64,000 bases of DNA, taken from an uncultured Flavobacteriaceae bacterium. GTDB lineage: Bacteria; Bacteroidota; Bacteroidia; Flavobacteriales; Flavobacteriaceae. Location of the stretch: positions 62,001-126,000 of the forward strand of contig CANNCA010000009.1 in NCBI GenBank assembly GCA_947503005.1, in the 5' to 3' direction. The stretch's first letter is position 1; each line of letters opens with the position of its first letter. Shown piece by piece: positions 1-8,380 of this stretch. The notes below the pieces were generated by a model that was not told the DNA's origin, ran no database searches, and saw only the letters and a program-made list of their open reading frames with translations. Position numbers and translations under genes: made by a program.

Positions 1-1612
1 AATCGATCCACTGAAAACCTTCAGGACTGAATTGTTTTTCATACAAAGCGGGGTGCGCTTTGTAAAAAGTATTCAAGTCCTTGACCATTTGTTGAATACC
101 AGAATGTACTTCATATTGTAGCAAATGCCAGTCAAGACTGTGTTGAAAATTCCATTCAGAAGTTTGACCAAACTCGCCACCCATAAATATCAAATTGGTG
201 CCAGGATGTGTATACATGTAACCAAAGAGCAATCTTAAGTTCGCAAACTGTTGCCATTCATCACCTGGCATTCTGTAAACCAATGACTGTTTTCCATAGA
301 CTACTTCATCATGTGAAAAAGGCAACATGAAGTTTTCTGTAAAGGCGTAAGTCATACTGAACGTTAGATCATTCTGGTGATGTTTTCGGTATATGGGTTC
401 TTTTTTAAAATACTCTAAAGTGTCGTGCATCCATCCCATCATCCATTTCATTCCGAAACCTAGTCCACCCATGTTTACGGGTTTTGAAACACCGGTAAAA
501 GCAGTAGATTCTTCAGCGATCATCTGAACCCCTTCAAAATCCTTATAAACAGTTTGATTGAGTTCCCTAATGAAAGATATGGCATCAAGGTTTTCATTAT
601 TTCCGAATTCATTGGGCTCCCATTCGCCGTCTTCTCGAGAATAATCCAAATATAGCATAGATGCCACTGCGTCAACACGAAGTCCATCTACATGAAACTG
701 GTCAAGCCAAAAAAGAGCATTACTAATCAAGAAAGCCCGCACTTCATTACGCCCATAATTGAATATCAAACTTTTCCAATCGGGGTGGTAGCCTTTTCTT
801 CTGTCAGGGTGTTCAAATAGGTGAGATCCGTCAAAAAATCCAAGTCCGTGTGCATCTTCAGGGAAATGTGATGGTACCCAATCCAAAATCACTCCGATGT
901 CATTTTGATGTAAGGTATCGACCAACAATTTAAACCCTTCAGGCTCTCCAAAACGAGATGTTGGAGCAAAATAACCGGTTAATTGATAACCCCATGATGG
1001 ATCATAAGGGTATTCCATAATAGGCATGAATTCTACATGTGTAAAACCCATTTCCTTGACATATTCGGTCAAATCCTTAGCTAAATCTGCATACGATAAA
1101 AACTCGTTTCCATTTTTCTTCTTCCAGGAACCTAAATGCACCTCATATACGGAGTAAGGTCTGTCAAGTCCGTTTTTATCGGCTCTATAACCCATCCATT
1201 CTTTATCTTTCCATTTATAATCGGCTTCCCAAATTATCGAGGCGGTTTTAGGGGGGTGTTCACAATACCGGGCAAAAGGGTCTGCTTTTTCAGTAACGAC
1301 ACCATGATTATTGGAGTGTATCTTATATTTATAAATCTCACCATGCCCAATTCCGGGAATAAAGCCTTCCCAAATTCCACTAGAATCCCATCGAACATTC
1401 AATAGGTGGGTATGGTCGTCCCAAGCGTTGAAATTGCCAACAACAGAAACGGTACGCGCCGTTGGGGCCCAAACTGCAAAATAGGTGCCCTTAATCCCGT
1501 CCACCTCCATTGGATGTGAACCTAATTTATCATATAGCCGAAAATGCTTTCCAGATTTAAATAAATTAATATCAAAATCAGAAAATAAGCTATGTACAAT
1601 TACTTTGGTCAT
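1..1612 (-). CDS. glgB: 1,4-alpha-glucan branching enzyme (partial, C-terminus beyond left edge)
   Basis: Transfers alpha-1,4 glucan segments to form alpha-1,6 branches in glycogen (GH13 family, cytosolic). The frame is open from an ATG at 1612 to the window edge, giving 537 codons; whole GlgB proteins have about 630-730 residues, so roughly the last 100-190 are missing. The first ~110 residues look like a CBM48 module (FAVWAPTARTVSVVGNFN), followed by the catalytic barrel. The nucleophile is D314 in GLRVDAVASM and the acid/base is E367 in MIAEESTAF; the transition-state motif LPFSHDEVVYGK is present. No other glg gene is in view, so its operon lies to the left. I am sure of the family. Confidence 0.95.
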   Translation of the reverse strand, partial: MTKVIVHSLFSDFDINLFKSGKHFRLYDKLGSHPMEVDGIKGTYFAVWAPTARTVSVVGNFNAWDDHTHLLNVRWDSSGIWEGFIPGIGHGEIYKYKIHSNNHGVVTEKADPFARYCEHPPKTASIIWEADYKWKDKEWMGYRADKNGLDRPYSVYEVHLGSWKKKNGNEFLSYADLAKDLTEYVKEMGFTHVEFMPIMEYPYDPSWGYQLTGYFAPTSRFGEPEGFKLLVDTLHQNDIGVILDWVPSHFPEDAHGLGFFDGSHLFEHPDRRKGYHPDWKSLIFNYGRNEVRAFLISNALFWLDQFHVDGLRVDAVASMLYLDYSREDGEWEPNEFGNNENLDAISFIRELNQTVYKDFEGVQMIAEESTAFTGVSKPVNMGGLGFGMKWMMGWMHDTLEYFKKEPIYRKHHQNDLTFSMTYAFTENFMLPFSHDEVVYGKQSLVYRMPGDEWQQFANLRLLFGYMYTHPGTNLIFMGGEFGQTSEWNFQHSLDWHLLQYEVHSGIQQMVKDLNTFYKAHPALYEKQFSPEGFQWID

Positions 1613-1783
1613 ATAGTTGATAATTAGGGTGCAAAACTAACGAACTTGCTCGAAATATAAGAAAAAACACGTGCATACTTTACCATTAGATGATTTACTT
1701 TTATACTATTCAAAAAAAGTGGAACGCTTTTTGAAACAAGAGATTATGATAAAAAAATCAAACAATTATTTAAAAAATAAATT

Positions 1784-2350
1784 ATGAAAAAATTAAGTCT
1801 AGTTTTCGGAGCTTTTTTAACCCTATTTTTAGTGTCATGCGAAGGCCCAATAGGCCCTCCCGGGTTCGACGGGCTTGATGGTCGTGATGGACAAGATGGT
1901 GAAGACGGTATCAACATTCTTGGAACCGTCATAGATATTGAAGGAACGTTCAATCTTGATAATGACTACACCATAGGCTATGAATTTCCGAATACGGTCG
2001 AAGTATTCGAAACTGACGTTGTATTGGTATACTTACTTTGGGACCAAACCGAAGATGGGAATGGAGAGCCCGTTGACATCTGGAGATTGATGCCACAAAC
2101 TAGAATTTTAGACCAAGGGTTGTTACAGTACAACTACGACCATACCTTTTTTGATGTGGCGATGTTTTTGGAAGCTGATTTTGATTTAGCAACACTACCT
2201 GCTGTTGATACGGACAATCAGGTATTTCGTATTGCCATATTACCTGCAGAATCGGTATCAGGTAAATCAAGCCTTGATAGAACTAATATAAATCAAGTGA
2301 TGACATACTTGGGCGTGGCCGAAAAAGATGTTCAAAGAATCAAGTTATAG
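1784..2350 (+). CDS. Collagen-like repeat lipoprotein, unknown function
   Basis: A 188-residue predicted lipoprotein. The signal peptide ends in a lipobox (LVSC, Cys at about 19), directly followed by a short run of Gly-X-Y triplets (GPIGPPGFDGLDGRDGQDGEDG, about residues 21-42). The remaining ~145 residues form an acidic domain rich in aromatic and aliphatic residues that I cannot assign. Small lipoproteins with this plan are common in Flavobacteriia; their role is unknown, and surface exposure is inference. The ATG follows an A-rich leader typical of the phylum. It is a single-gene unit with a clear terminator just after it. Confidence 0.8.
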   Translation: MKKLSLVFGAFLTLFLVSCEGPIGPPGFDGLDGRDGQDGEDGINILGTVIDIEGTFNLDNDYTIGYEFPNTVEVFETDVVLVYLLWDQTEDGNGEPVDIWRLMPQTRILDQGLLQYNYDHTFFDVAMFLEADFDLATLPAVDTDNQVFRIAILPAESVSGKSSLDRTNINQVMTYLGVAEKDVQRIKL

Positions 2351-2375
2351 CATAAGTGTATTAAAATAAAAGGAG

Positions 2376-2407
2376 GCCTTGTTGAAATCGACAAGGCTTT
2401 CTTTTTT
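2376..2407 (+). terminator. Rho-independent terminator of the collagen-like lipoprotein gene
   Basis: Perfect 7-bp stem GCCTTGT/ACAAGGC with an 8-base loop, followed by TTTCTTTTTT, 26 bases after the stop codon. Confidence 0.85.
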
Positions 2408-2440
2408 GAATAAGTTCTTGGGTACTTCTTCGTAACTTTG
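2406..2440 (+). promoter_or_regulatory. Bacteroidetes-type promoter for msrB
   Basis: TAACTTTG at 2433-2440 matches the TAnnTTTG minus-7 box of Bacteroidetes housekeeping promoters. A TTG at 2406-2408 lies 24 bases upstream, slightly beyond the usual spacing. The leader to the ATG is about 85 bases and holds a small hairpin (TTTCCAT/ATGGAAA, 2492-2509) shortly before the start. Assignment is by motif only. Confidence 0.5.
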
Positions 2441-2529
2441 AAAGAATTAATGAAGTACTACGACGAAAAAAGAAAATTATTAGGAATTGGGTTTCCATTT
2501 GGATGGAAATAAAAAATAAAAGTTAAAAA

Positions 2530-3027
2530 ATGCTACGAAATATTACAATGGCCCTTTGCTTTCTTGTTTTGGCATGCAAGGGTAACTCCCAGGAGAAAGA
2601 AACTACCAAAGACATTCAAAAGAAATCTGAAAAAGAATTTGCGGTGACCAAGTCGGAGGCCGAATGGAAAAAAGAATTGACCGACATGCAGTTCTATGTA
2701 CTTCGAAAAGAAGCTACTGAAAATCCATTTACCAGTGAATTATTGGACAATAAAAAAGAAGGAGTTTATGTATGTGCGGGTTGTGGTACCGAACTTTTTA
2801 AAAGCGAAACCAAATTTGATTCTGGAACCGGTTGGCCAAGTTTCTATCAAGAAATTGAGGGCAATGTTGCCTACGATGTTGATTATAAAATCGGTTACAA
2901 ACGTACTGAAGAGCATTGTGCTACATGCGGGGGGCATTTGGGTCATGTCTTTGAGGACGGACCTGAACCCACCGGTGAACGACACTGTATCAACGGGGCA
3001 GCTTTGAAGTTCATTCCTTCTGAATAA
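2530..3027 (+). CDS. msrB: Peptide-methionine (R)-S-oxide reductase, lipoprotein form
   Basis: Reduces methionine-R-sulfoxide in proteins. The 165-residue product starts with a lipoprotein signal (LVLAC, Cys16), so it should be anchored in the envelope rather than cytosolic; a charged linker of about 25 residues follows. The MsrB fold begins near residue 45. Zinc is held by two CxxC pairs (C82/C85 in CAGC, C130/C133 in CATC) and the catalytic Cys is C153 in RHCINGAAL; the substrate-site motif TGWPSF is present. It stands alone between its own promoter-like box and a terminator. Family certain; envelope location inferred from the lipobox. Confidence 0.93.
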   Translation: MLRNITMALCFLVLACKGNSQEKETTKDIQKKSEKEFAVTKSEAEWKKELTDMQFYVLRKEATENPFTSELLDNKKEGVYVCAGCGTELFKSETKFDSGTGWPSFYQEIEGNVAYDVDYKIGYKRTEEHCATCGGHLGHVFEDGPEPTGERHCINGAALKFIPSE

Positions 3028-3046
3028 GTTTAAAGAAAGTTTGTAG

Positions 3047-3093
3047 GCACCAAAATCCAAGCATTTTTCTTGTGATTTGGTGCTTTTTCTTTT
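3047..3093 (+). terminator. Terminator after msrB
   Basis: Hairpin GCACCAAAATC ... GATTTGGTGC with one bulged A and a 16-base loop, followed by TTTTTCTTTT, shortly after the msrB stop. Confidence 0.75.
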
Positions 3094-3108
3094 AATTTCA
3101 GAAGTACA

Positions 3109-3636
3109 ATGAATTATCCTCAAAATTATCTTGAAAGTGTAATTTTCGAATTCCATCAATACAAAACGCTGGGTGATAAAACTTTTGAACAGTTAGATGA
3201 ATCAGACATATACTGGAAAAAGAATGACTCCGATAATAGCATTGCGCTTATTGTAAAGCATGTGGTAGGCAATATGATGAGCCGATGGACAAACTTCTTA
3301 ACTGATGACGGTGAAAAGGCCTGGCGCAACCGTGAGACTGAATTTGTAGACCCGTACACCTCGAAACAAGAAATGATCGCTTCTTGGGAAAAAGGCTGGA
3401 AGTGACTTTTCGACGCGTTGAAAACTATCAACGAAAAAAACTTTACTACTAAAATTAAAATACGAAACCAAGACCATACCATTTTAGAAGCTGTCAATCG
3501 CCAGTTGGCCCATTATGCAAATCATGTCGGACAGATAGTACTTCTGGGAAAAATGATAAAAGGCACATGTTGGAAGTCTTTGTCGATTCCAAGGGGAAAA
3601 TCGGATGCCTTCAACAAGGAAAAATTCAATAAATAA
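3109..3636 (+). pseudogene. DUF1572 (DinB-like) family gene interrupted by an in-frame TGA
   Basis: Read through one stop, this frame encodes about 175 residues matching the DUF1572 family, a DinB/YfiT-like four-helix bundle of unknown role. The N-terminal part (98 residues, motif IALIVKHVVGNMMSRWTNFL) ends in ...SWEKGWK-TGA at 3403-3405. The same frame continues at once with LFDALKTINEKNF and ends in the family's C-terminal motifs NRQLAHYANHVGQIV and SLSIPRGKS. There is no frameshift and no missing stretch; only this codon breaks the gene. A TTG at 3418 could be a re-start but would give half a bundle. Most likely a recent nonsense mutation (TGG, TGC or TGT to TGA), or a sequencing error. 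Confidence 0.85.
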
Positions 3637-3661
3637 CGTACCCGACGTTTTTTGTTTTTTT
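3635..3661 (+). terminator. Weak terminator after the DUF1572 gene
   Basis: Five-bp stem AACGT/ACGTT overlapping the stop codon, followed by a T-rich run (TTTTTTGTTTTTTT). The short stem makes this tentative. Confidence 0.4.
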
Positions 3662-3673
3662 GAGATTTGACAC

Positions 3674-3705
3674 TTGTTTTTTGACACCTGATTTCCGTAC
3701 TTTTG
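3674..3705 (+). promoter_or_regulatory. Bacteroidetes-type promoter for lpd
   Basis: TACTTTTG at 3698-3705 fits the TAnnTTTG minus-7 box. TTG at 3674-3676 lies 21 bases upstream, the expected spacing; another TTTG is at 3680-3683. The box ends 33 bases before the chosen ATG at 3739, which supports that start over the upstream ATG at 3703. Confidence 0.65.
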
Positions 3706-3738
3706 CACTTCGTAAAAAGAACTTCAAAAACTAAGTAT

Positions 3739-5130
3739 ATGAGCAATTTCGATGTTATTGTTTTGGGTAGTGGCCCTGGAGGTTACGTAACCGCCATAAG
3801 GGCGTCGCAACTCGGTTTGAAAACGGCCATAGTAGAAAAAGAAAGCCTTGGTGGCGTTTGTTTGAATTGGGGCTGTATACCTACCAAAGCACTACTGAAA
3901 TCGGCTCAGGTCTTTGAATATCTGCAGCATGCAGGTGATTATGGGTTGAAAGCAGATGGTGTAGATAAAGATTTTGACGCTGTAGTGAAACGAAGTCGCA
4001 ATGTTGCCGATGGCATGAGCAAAGGCGTTCAATTCTTGATGAAGAAAAATAAAATCGAGGTTATCAACGGTTTCGGCACATTAAAACCAAATAAGAAAAT
4101 TTCGGTTAAAAGTGAAGATGGCACTGTTAAAGAATATGGTGCCGAACATATTATCATTGCAACAGGTGCGAGAAGTCGTGAATTGCCCAGTCTACCACAG
4201 GATGGTAAGAAAATTATTGGGTATCGCGAAGCAATGACACTTACCGAACAACCTAAAAAATTGGTGGTCGTAGGAAGTGGAGCAATCGGTATAGAGTTTG
4301 CTTATTTCTACAATGCCATGGGTACCGAGGTCACTGTAGTTGAATATCTAGATAGAATTGTACCAGTTGAAGATGAAGAGGTTTCCAAACAATTGGAAAG
4401 AAGTTTTAAAAAGACGGGGATAAAAATAATGACCTCAGCGGAAGTGACGGGAGTTGACACCTCTGGTGATATGGTTAAAGCAACCGTTAAGACGTCTAAA
4501 GGGGAAGAAATTCTTGAAGCCGATATTGTACTTTCCGCTGTTGGTATTAAAACAAATATCGAAAATATCGGATTGGAAGATGTAGGCATTGCCACAGATA
4601 GGGATAAAATCTTGGTGAACGATTTTTATCAAACGAACATCCCCGGTTATTATGCTATTGGTGATGTGACGCCAGGGCAAGCATTAGCTCACGTAGCTTC
4701 CGCCGAAGGAATTCTTTGTGTGGAGAAAATCGCAGGAATGCATGTTGAACCCTTGGATTATGGTAATATTCCTGGTTGTACGTATTGCTCACCAGAAATT
4801 GCTTCCGTTGGCCTTACCGAAAAACAAGCACGAGAAAAAGGACTGGATATAAAAGTAGGTAAGTTTCCATTTTCTGCCAGTGGAAAAGCGAAAGCTTCCG
4901 GTGCTTCGGATGGTTTCGTTAAAGTGATATTTGATGCCAAGTATGGAGAATGGTTAGGTTGTCATATGATCGGTGCTGGAGTAACCGACATGATTGCAGA
5001 AGCGGTTGTAGCCCGTAAGTTAGAAACCACAGGTCATGAAGTATTAAAGGCGGTTCACCCCCACCCTACTATGAGCGAAGCGGTGATGGAGGCAGTGGCC
5101 GATGCTTATGATGAAGTAATCCATTTGTAG
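3739..5130 (+). CDS. lpdA: Dihydrolipoyl dehydrogenase (E3)
   Basis: FAD-dependent reoxidation of dihydrolipoamide with NAD+ in 2-oxoacid dehydrogenase complexes or the glycine cleavage system (cytosol). 463 residues, the normal family length. FAD-binding GSGPGG near residue 10; redox disulfide C41/C46 in GGVCLNWGC; NAD-binding GSGAIGIEFA; C-terminal interface motif HPHPTMSEAVMEA with base H442 and partner E447. I chose the ATG at 3739 (MSNFDVIVLG) because the upstream in-frame ATG at 3703 lies inside the promoter box. No E1 or E2 gene is next to it, so its complex partners are encoded elsewhere. It may share a transcript with the following membrane-protein gene (4-base gap). Confidence 0.96.
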   Translation: MSNFDVIVLGSGPGGYVTAIRASQLGLKTAIVEKESLGGVCLNWGCIPTKALLKSAQVFEYLQHAGDYGLKADGVDKDFDAVVKRSRNVADGMSKGVQFLMKKNKIEVINGFGTLKPNKKISVKSEDGTVKEYGAEHIIIATGARSRELPSLPQDGKKIIGYREAMTLTEQPKKLVVVGSGAIGIEFAYFYNAMGTEVTVVEYLDRIVPVEDEEVSKQLERSFKKTGIKIMTSAEVTGVDTSGDMVKATVKTSKGEEILEADIVLSAVGIKTNIENIGLEDVGIATDRDKILVNDFYQTNIPGYYAIGDVTPGQALAHVASAEGILCVEKIAGMHVEPLDYGNIPGCTYCSPEIASVGLTEKQAREKGLDIKVGKFPFSASGKAKASGASDGFVKVIFDAKYGEWLGCHMIGAGVTDMIAEAVVARKLETTGHEVLKAVHPHPTMSEAVMEAVADAYDEVIHL

Positions 5131-5134
5131 TAGT

Positions 5135-5689
5135 ATGAAGTGGGAAAATAGAAACGTTCACAGAGATGTCGCCTATTTCTATATAGGCCTTATAATTGCT
5201 TTTTCTTTTTCAGGTATTATTTTGAACCATAGGCAAGACTGGTACCCTATGGATTATGCTTACGAAACCAAAGAGGTGCAGTTGGAACTTCCATCGGATA
5301 AAAATGCCATCGACTCTGAAAAATACATCAAGGGAATATCTGAAAAATGGGAATTGGATGCAGAATATGACAGTCATCGCATACGTGAAAATGAACTACG
5401 GATTTTCTACAAAGACAACATAATCCTAGACGCCGATTTGAATACTGGGAAAGGAGTTGTGGAGTACAAAAGAAAGACACCCTTTTTGGGCCAGACTATG
5501 TTTTTGCATAAAACCACAAACAAGTTCTGGATTTGGTATTCCGATATTTTTGGGATAGGCATGCTACTCATCGCATTTACCGGAATGTTCATTATCACTA
5601 AAGGAAAAAACACTTTTAAAAAAAGGGGATGGAAATTAGCTCTTATTGGATTGATTTTTCCGGTAATCATTTTAATCCTTTTTAGTTAG
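5135..5689 (+). CDS. PepSY-associated transmembrane protein
   Basis: A 184-residue inner-membrane protein starting 4 bases after the lpd stop, so probably cotranscribed. One membrane helix near residues 13-31 (FYIGLIIAFSFSGIILNHR), a soluble loop of ~95 residues resembling a PepSY module, and two further helices at the C-terminus (about 135-153 and 165-183). The His and Arg in the first-helix motif and the HKTTNKFW segment before the second helix recall the heme/iron-reductase-like PepSY_TM group. Substrate unknown; a role in redox or iron handling is only inference from the family. Confidence 0.7.
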   Translation: MKWENRNVHRDVAYFYIGLIIAFSFSGIILNHRQDWYPMDYAYETKEVQLELPSDKNAIDSEKYIKGISEKWELDAEYDSHRIRENELRIFYKDNIILDADLNTGKGVVEYKRKTPFLGQTMFLHKTTNKFWIWYSDIFGIGMLLIAFTGMFIITKGKNTFKKRGWKLALIGLIFPVIILILFS

Positions 5690-5696
5690 AACCAAT

Positions 5697-5978
5697 ATGC
5701 TGAACCTATTTCGAGCGACATCCATTTTAGAAGGCATATCGTATTTGGCTTTGTTCGCAGTAACGATGCCTTTAAAGTATTTGGCAGATTTACCCATGCC
5801 AAACAAGTACGTGGGGTATGCGCATGGGGTACTTTTCATTGGTTATATCATACTGGCAGTTATCTTTTGGTCACAAAAAAAATGGTCTTATAAACGCGGG
5901 TTTATATTGCTTTTGGCCTCATTACTTCCTTTTGCCACCTTCTATGTTGACAAAAAATATTTGAAACCATTAGCCTAA
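5697..5978 (+). CDS. DUF3817 family membrane protein
   Basis: 93 residues with three predicted membrane helices. Motifs of the DUF3817 family are visible: FRATSILEGISYLALF at the N-terminus, PNKYVGYAHGVLFI in the middle and LLASLLPFATFYVDKK at the end. Function unknown in this family. It follows the PepSY protein by 7 bases and is probably the last gene of that operon. Its stop codon overlaps the stop of the convergent sugar dehydrogenase gene by 3 bases within a 4-base overlap. Confidence 0.8.
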   Translation: MLNLFRATSILEGISYLALFAVTMPLKYLADLPMPNKYVGYAHGVLFIGYIILAVIFWSQKKWSYKRGFILLLASLLPFATFYVDKKYLKPLA

Positions 5979-7195
5979 TTCTCTACAAACTTGTAAATCT
6001 TACCATCAAAAGCGCAAACATAGATTTCATTGTTGGCATCCGTTCCAAAGGAAGAAACATTAAGTCCAGATTCAACCAAAAGTCTATTATTCAAGTTTTG
6101 GGTATTCTCAGCATTTAATGACCAAATTCTGCCAGAAAGGAAATCTGAATAGATATATTGTCCTTTTAAGGAATTCAGTGCTGCCCCACGATATACATAG
6201 CCACCTGTAATTGATTTATCACCAGCATCGTGGTTGTATTCAAAAATAGGTGGTGTCAAACCGCTAGAATCACAATCACCTGAAAAGCAGGTAGTACCTT
6301 CAAAGTATTTCCATCCATAGTTTGCACCTGACGTCACTATGTCGATTTCCTCCAGTTCACCTTGACCCACATCGCCTGCCCATAGGCTACCTGTTTGACT
6401 ATCAAAACTCATCCGCCACGGATTACGAAGTCCGTAGGCATAAATCTCACCTCGAGCATTTCCTTGATTAACGAACGGATTATCTGAAGGGATACCATAC
6501 TCAAGTCCAATGTCACTGGCATCAACATCTATTCGCAATGTCTTACCCAGTAGATTGGATAGATTCTGTGCATTCCCCTGGGGGTCACCTCCGGAGCCAC
6601 CATCACCTGAAGAAATGTACAGAAAACCATCAGGGCCAAAAGCTAATTGCCCACCATTATGATTAGTGAAAGGCTGGGGAATGCGAAGCAAGATTCTTTC
6701 GCTGCTCGAATCCGCTACATTTATATTTGAAGCTGATACTTGAAATCTTGAAACAACAGCAAGGTCATTTGTTGGAGTGTAGTAAACATAAAAAAGTCTG
6801 TTTTCACTATAATTCGGATGAAAAGCAAATCCTAGCAAACCTAGCTCACCTCCGCTTACCAAACTGTTCTTAATATCTAAAAACGTTTCACTTGATAAAA
6901 CGGATGTTTGGTTCTCAAAAACTTGAATGGTACCACCCTGCTCTACGACGAAAATTCGATTTGTTCCATCCGCAGGGCTTTGTAAATCAAGCGGCTTGGA
7001 AAACCCTAGGTTTGGAAATGCGTTTGTTACCGTAATAGTAGGAGAAGTTTCTTCGAGTATTGGCTCTTCGGAGGTATCTCCGACGTCATCAACCATAGTA
7101 TCATCAGTACTATCGATTTCAATATTCGAATCTTTGGAATCGCATGAATAGGACAACAACCAAAGAAGGACAAAGCAAACTCGTAACATCTTCAT
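5975..7195 (-). CDS. PQQ-dependent sugar dehydrogenase-type lipoprotein
   Basis: A 406-residue soluble-glucose-dehydrogenase-like six-bladed propeller (GSDH family, also called glucose/sorbosone dehydrogenase) that oxidises sugars or aldoses with PQQ in the periplasm. Lipoprotein signal with LLSYSC (Cys about 18), then an acidic linker (DSKDSNIEIDSTDD). Family motifs: LLGFAFHPNY, RFQVSASN, FTNHNGGQLAFGPDGFLYISSGDGG, YAYGLRNPWRMSFD, WAGDVGQGELEEI and NYGWKYFEG. Whether PQQ is bound and which substrate is used cannot be read from sequence; many homologues are uncharacterised. Stands 45 bases downstream of aroQ on the same strand. Confidence 0.88.
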   Translation of the reverse strand: MKMLRVCFVLLWLLSYSCDSKDSNIEIDSTDDTMVDDVGDTSEEPILEETSPTITVTNAFPNLGFSKPLDLQSPADGTNRIFVVEQGGTIQVFENQTSVLSSETFLDIKNSLVSGGELGLLGFAFHPNYSENRLFYVYYTPTNDLAVVSRFQVSASNINVADSSSERILLRIPQPFTNHNGGQLAFGPDGFLYISSGDGGSGGDPQGNAQNLSNLLGKTLRIDVDASDIGLEYGIPSDNPFVNQGNARGEIYAYGLRNPWRMSFDSQTGSLWAGDVGQGELEEIDIVTSGANYGWKYFEGTTCFSGDCDSSGLTPPIFEYNHDAGDKSITGGYVYRGAALNSLKGQYIYSDFLSGRIWSLNAENTQNLNNRLLVESGLNVSSFGTDANNEIYVCAFDGKIYKFVEN

Positions 7196-7240
7196 AGCAG
7201 GGGTTTTACTTTTAGATACGAGAAAGAACGCAATTCTAGA

Positions 7241-7663
7241 TTATAGGGAATTTGTAAAACTTTGTATCGCCAAATCATAGCTTTGTAATCCAAAGCCAAG
7301 AATTACACCTTTCGCCCCGGAGGAAATATAAGAAACATGTCTGAATTCTTCTCTTTTGTGTGTATTTGAAATATGCACTTCGACCACTGGTGTTTCAACG
7401 GCTTTAACCGCATCACCCAAACCTACTGATGTATGCGTATAACTTGCAGCGTTAAGTATAATACCATCATATGAGAAGCCTACTTCTTGTACTTTATCAA
7501 TAAGTTCTCCTTCAATATTCGATTGATAATACTCTAGCTGTACCTCTTTAAACTTAAATTGTAATTCAACAAAGTAGTCTTCAAAGGTCTTACTGCCGTA
7601 AACTTCGGGTTCACGTTTTCCTAAAAGATTGAGATTAGGGCCGTTGATGATAATTAACTTCAT
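7241..7663 (-). CDS. aroQ: 3-dehydroquinate dehydratase, type II
   Basis: Third step of the shikimate pathway (3-dehydroquinate to 3-dehydroshikimate), dodecameric cytosolic enzyme. 140 residues, normal length. Catalytic and binding residues of the type II fold are all present: R17 and Y22 in LLGKREPEVYG, N71 in ILNAASYTHTS, H97 in VVEVHISN and R108 in EEFRHVS. The gene is transcribed away from the xerD-like gene with three barrel genes between them. A terminator of the upstream barrel gene lies in front of it, so it probably has its own promoter. Confidence 0.96.
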   Translation of the reverse strand: MKLIIINGPNLNLLGKREPEVYGSKTFEDYFVELQFKFKEVQLEYYQSNIEGELIDKVQEVGFSYDGIILNAASYTHTSVGLGDAVKAVETPVVEVHISNTHKREEFRHVSYISSGAKGVILGFGLQSYDLAIQSFTNSL

Positions 7664-7686
7664 GCCATAAAAATAGGTTATTTCGC

Positions 7687-7720
7687 CTTAAAAGAAAATG
7701 GTCGCTAGTTTAGCGACCAT
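7687..7720 (-). terminator. Terminator of the 7742-8332 barrel gene
   Basis: Perfect 10-bp stem ATGGTCGCTA/TAGCGACCAT (7698-7720) with a 3-base loop; on the minus strand it is followed by TTTTCTTTTAA. Twenty-one bases beyond the stop codon. Confidence 0.9.
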
Positions 7721-7741
7721 TAATTTGGTAATACTATTGAT

Positions 7742-8332
7742 TTAAAAGAAATACGCAGCCCCGATTTGAACCACACCATTTTTAAGGTTGGTATTGTCAA
7801 GGATTTTGGTAAAACCTGGGCTGAACCTCAGTTGAAAATAAAAAATTTCGTTCAGTCGATAACCACCTCCTATATTAATACCGAAGTTAATCTTGTTTGT
7901 ATCTGATCCGGTAACTGGATCATCCCAATTGTCAGCCACCAAAAACCCGATTTGTGGTCCAATTTCAACCGCAATCTCATCGGTAATATGGTACTTACCC
8001 ATTAAAGGGATATGCAAATAGAGAAGGTTTAGGTTCTCTAACCCAACATCTGCCCCCTGCAAAGCAAGCAGCATTTCAGGTTGTAGATAAAAGCCATCGA
8101 AAAAAGCTGGTATCTCCGCGATACCACCGACATAAAAACCTGGACGCGCCGAAATGCCAGTAAAACCTGAGCCAAAAAAAGTGGAGGCCCCGAAGCCTGC
8201 CTTGACACCGAAATTCATATCACCAGTAACACCGCCACCGTTTCCCACATTACTGGTCCCTTCAATGACCTGCGCATTTCCACTATTAAGACATATTAAA
8301 GTAAATGCAAAAAGTAGAACTATTCTTTTCAT
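7742..8332 (-). CDS. Small outer-membrane beta-barrel protein (PorT-like family)
   Basis: 196 residues: signal peptide (LLFAFTLICLNSGNAQ) followed by alternating hydrophobic strands such as GFYVGGIAEIPAFFDGFYLQPEML and a final strand ending in Phe (VVQIGAAYFF), the usual outer-membrane insertion signal. It matches the OMP_b-brl_2/PorT-like group of about 200-residue barrels abundant in Bacteroidetes. A Gly-rich stretch follows the signal. Specific function unknown. The next upstream gene (8381-8977) is a paralogue with the same closing motif. Confidence 0.8.
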   Translation of the reverse strand: MKRIVLLFAFTLICLNSGNAQVIEGTSNVGNGGGVTGDMNFGVKAGFGASTFFGSGFTGISARPGFYVGGIAEIPAFFDGFYLQPEMLLALQGADVGLENLNLLYLHIPLMGKYHITDEIAVEIGPQIGFLVADNWDDPVTGSDTNKINFGINIGGGYRLNEIFYFQLRFSPGFTKILDNTNLKNGVVQIGAAYFF

Positions 8333-8380
8333 AGTTTATAAGTTTAAAGGTTAATTAAAATAAGATATGAGGCGTATATC

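Noticed and set aside
1136-1405. An 89-residue plus-strand frame
   Set aside because: Antisense to the glgB N-terminus with no signal of coding use.
3403-3405. Selenocysteine at the TGA of the DUF1572 gene
   Set aside because: No Sec gene or SECIS-like hairpin right after the TGA is visible and the family is not a known selenoprotein; nonsense mutation is simpler.
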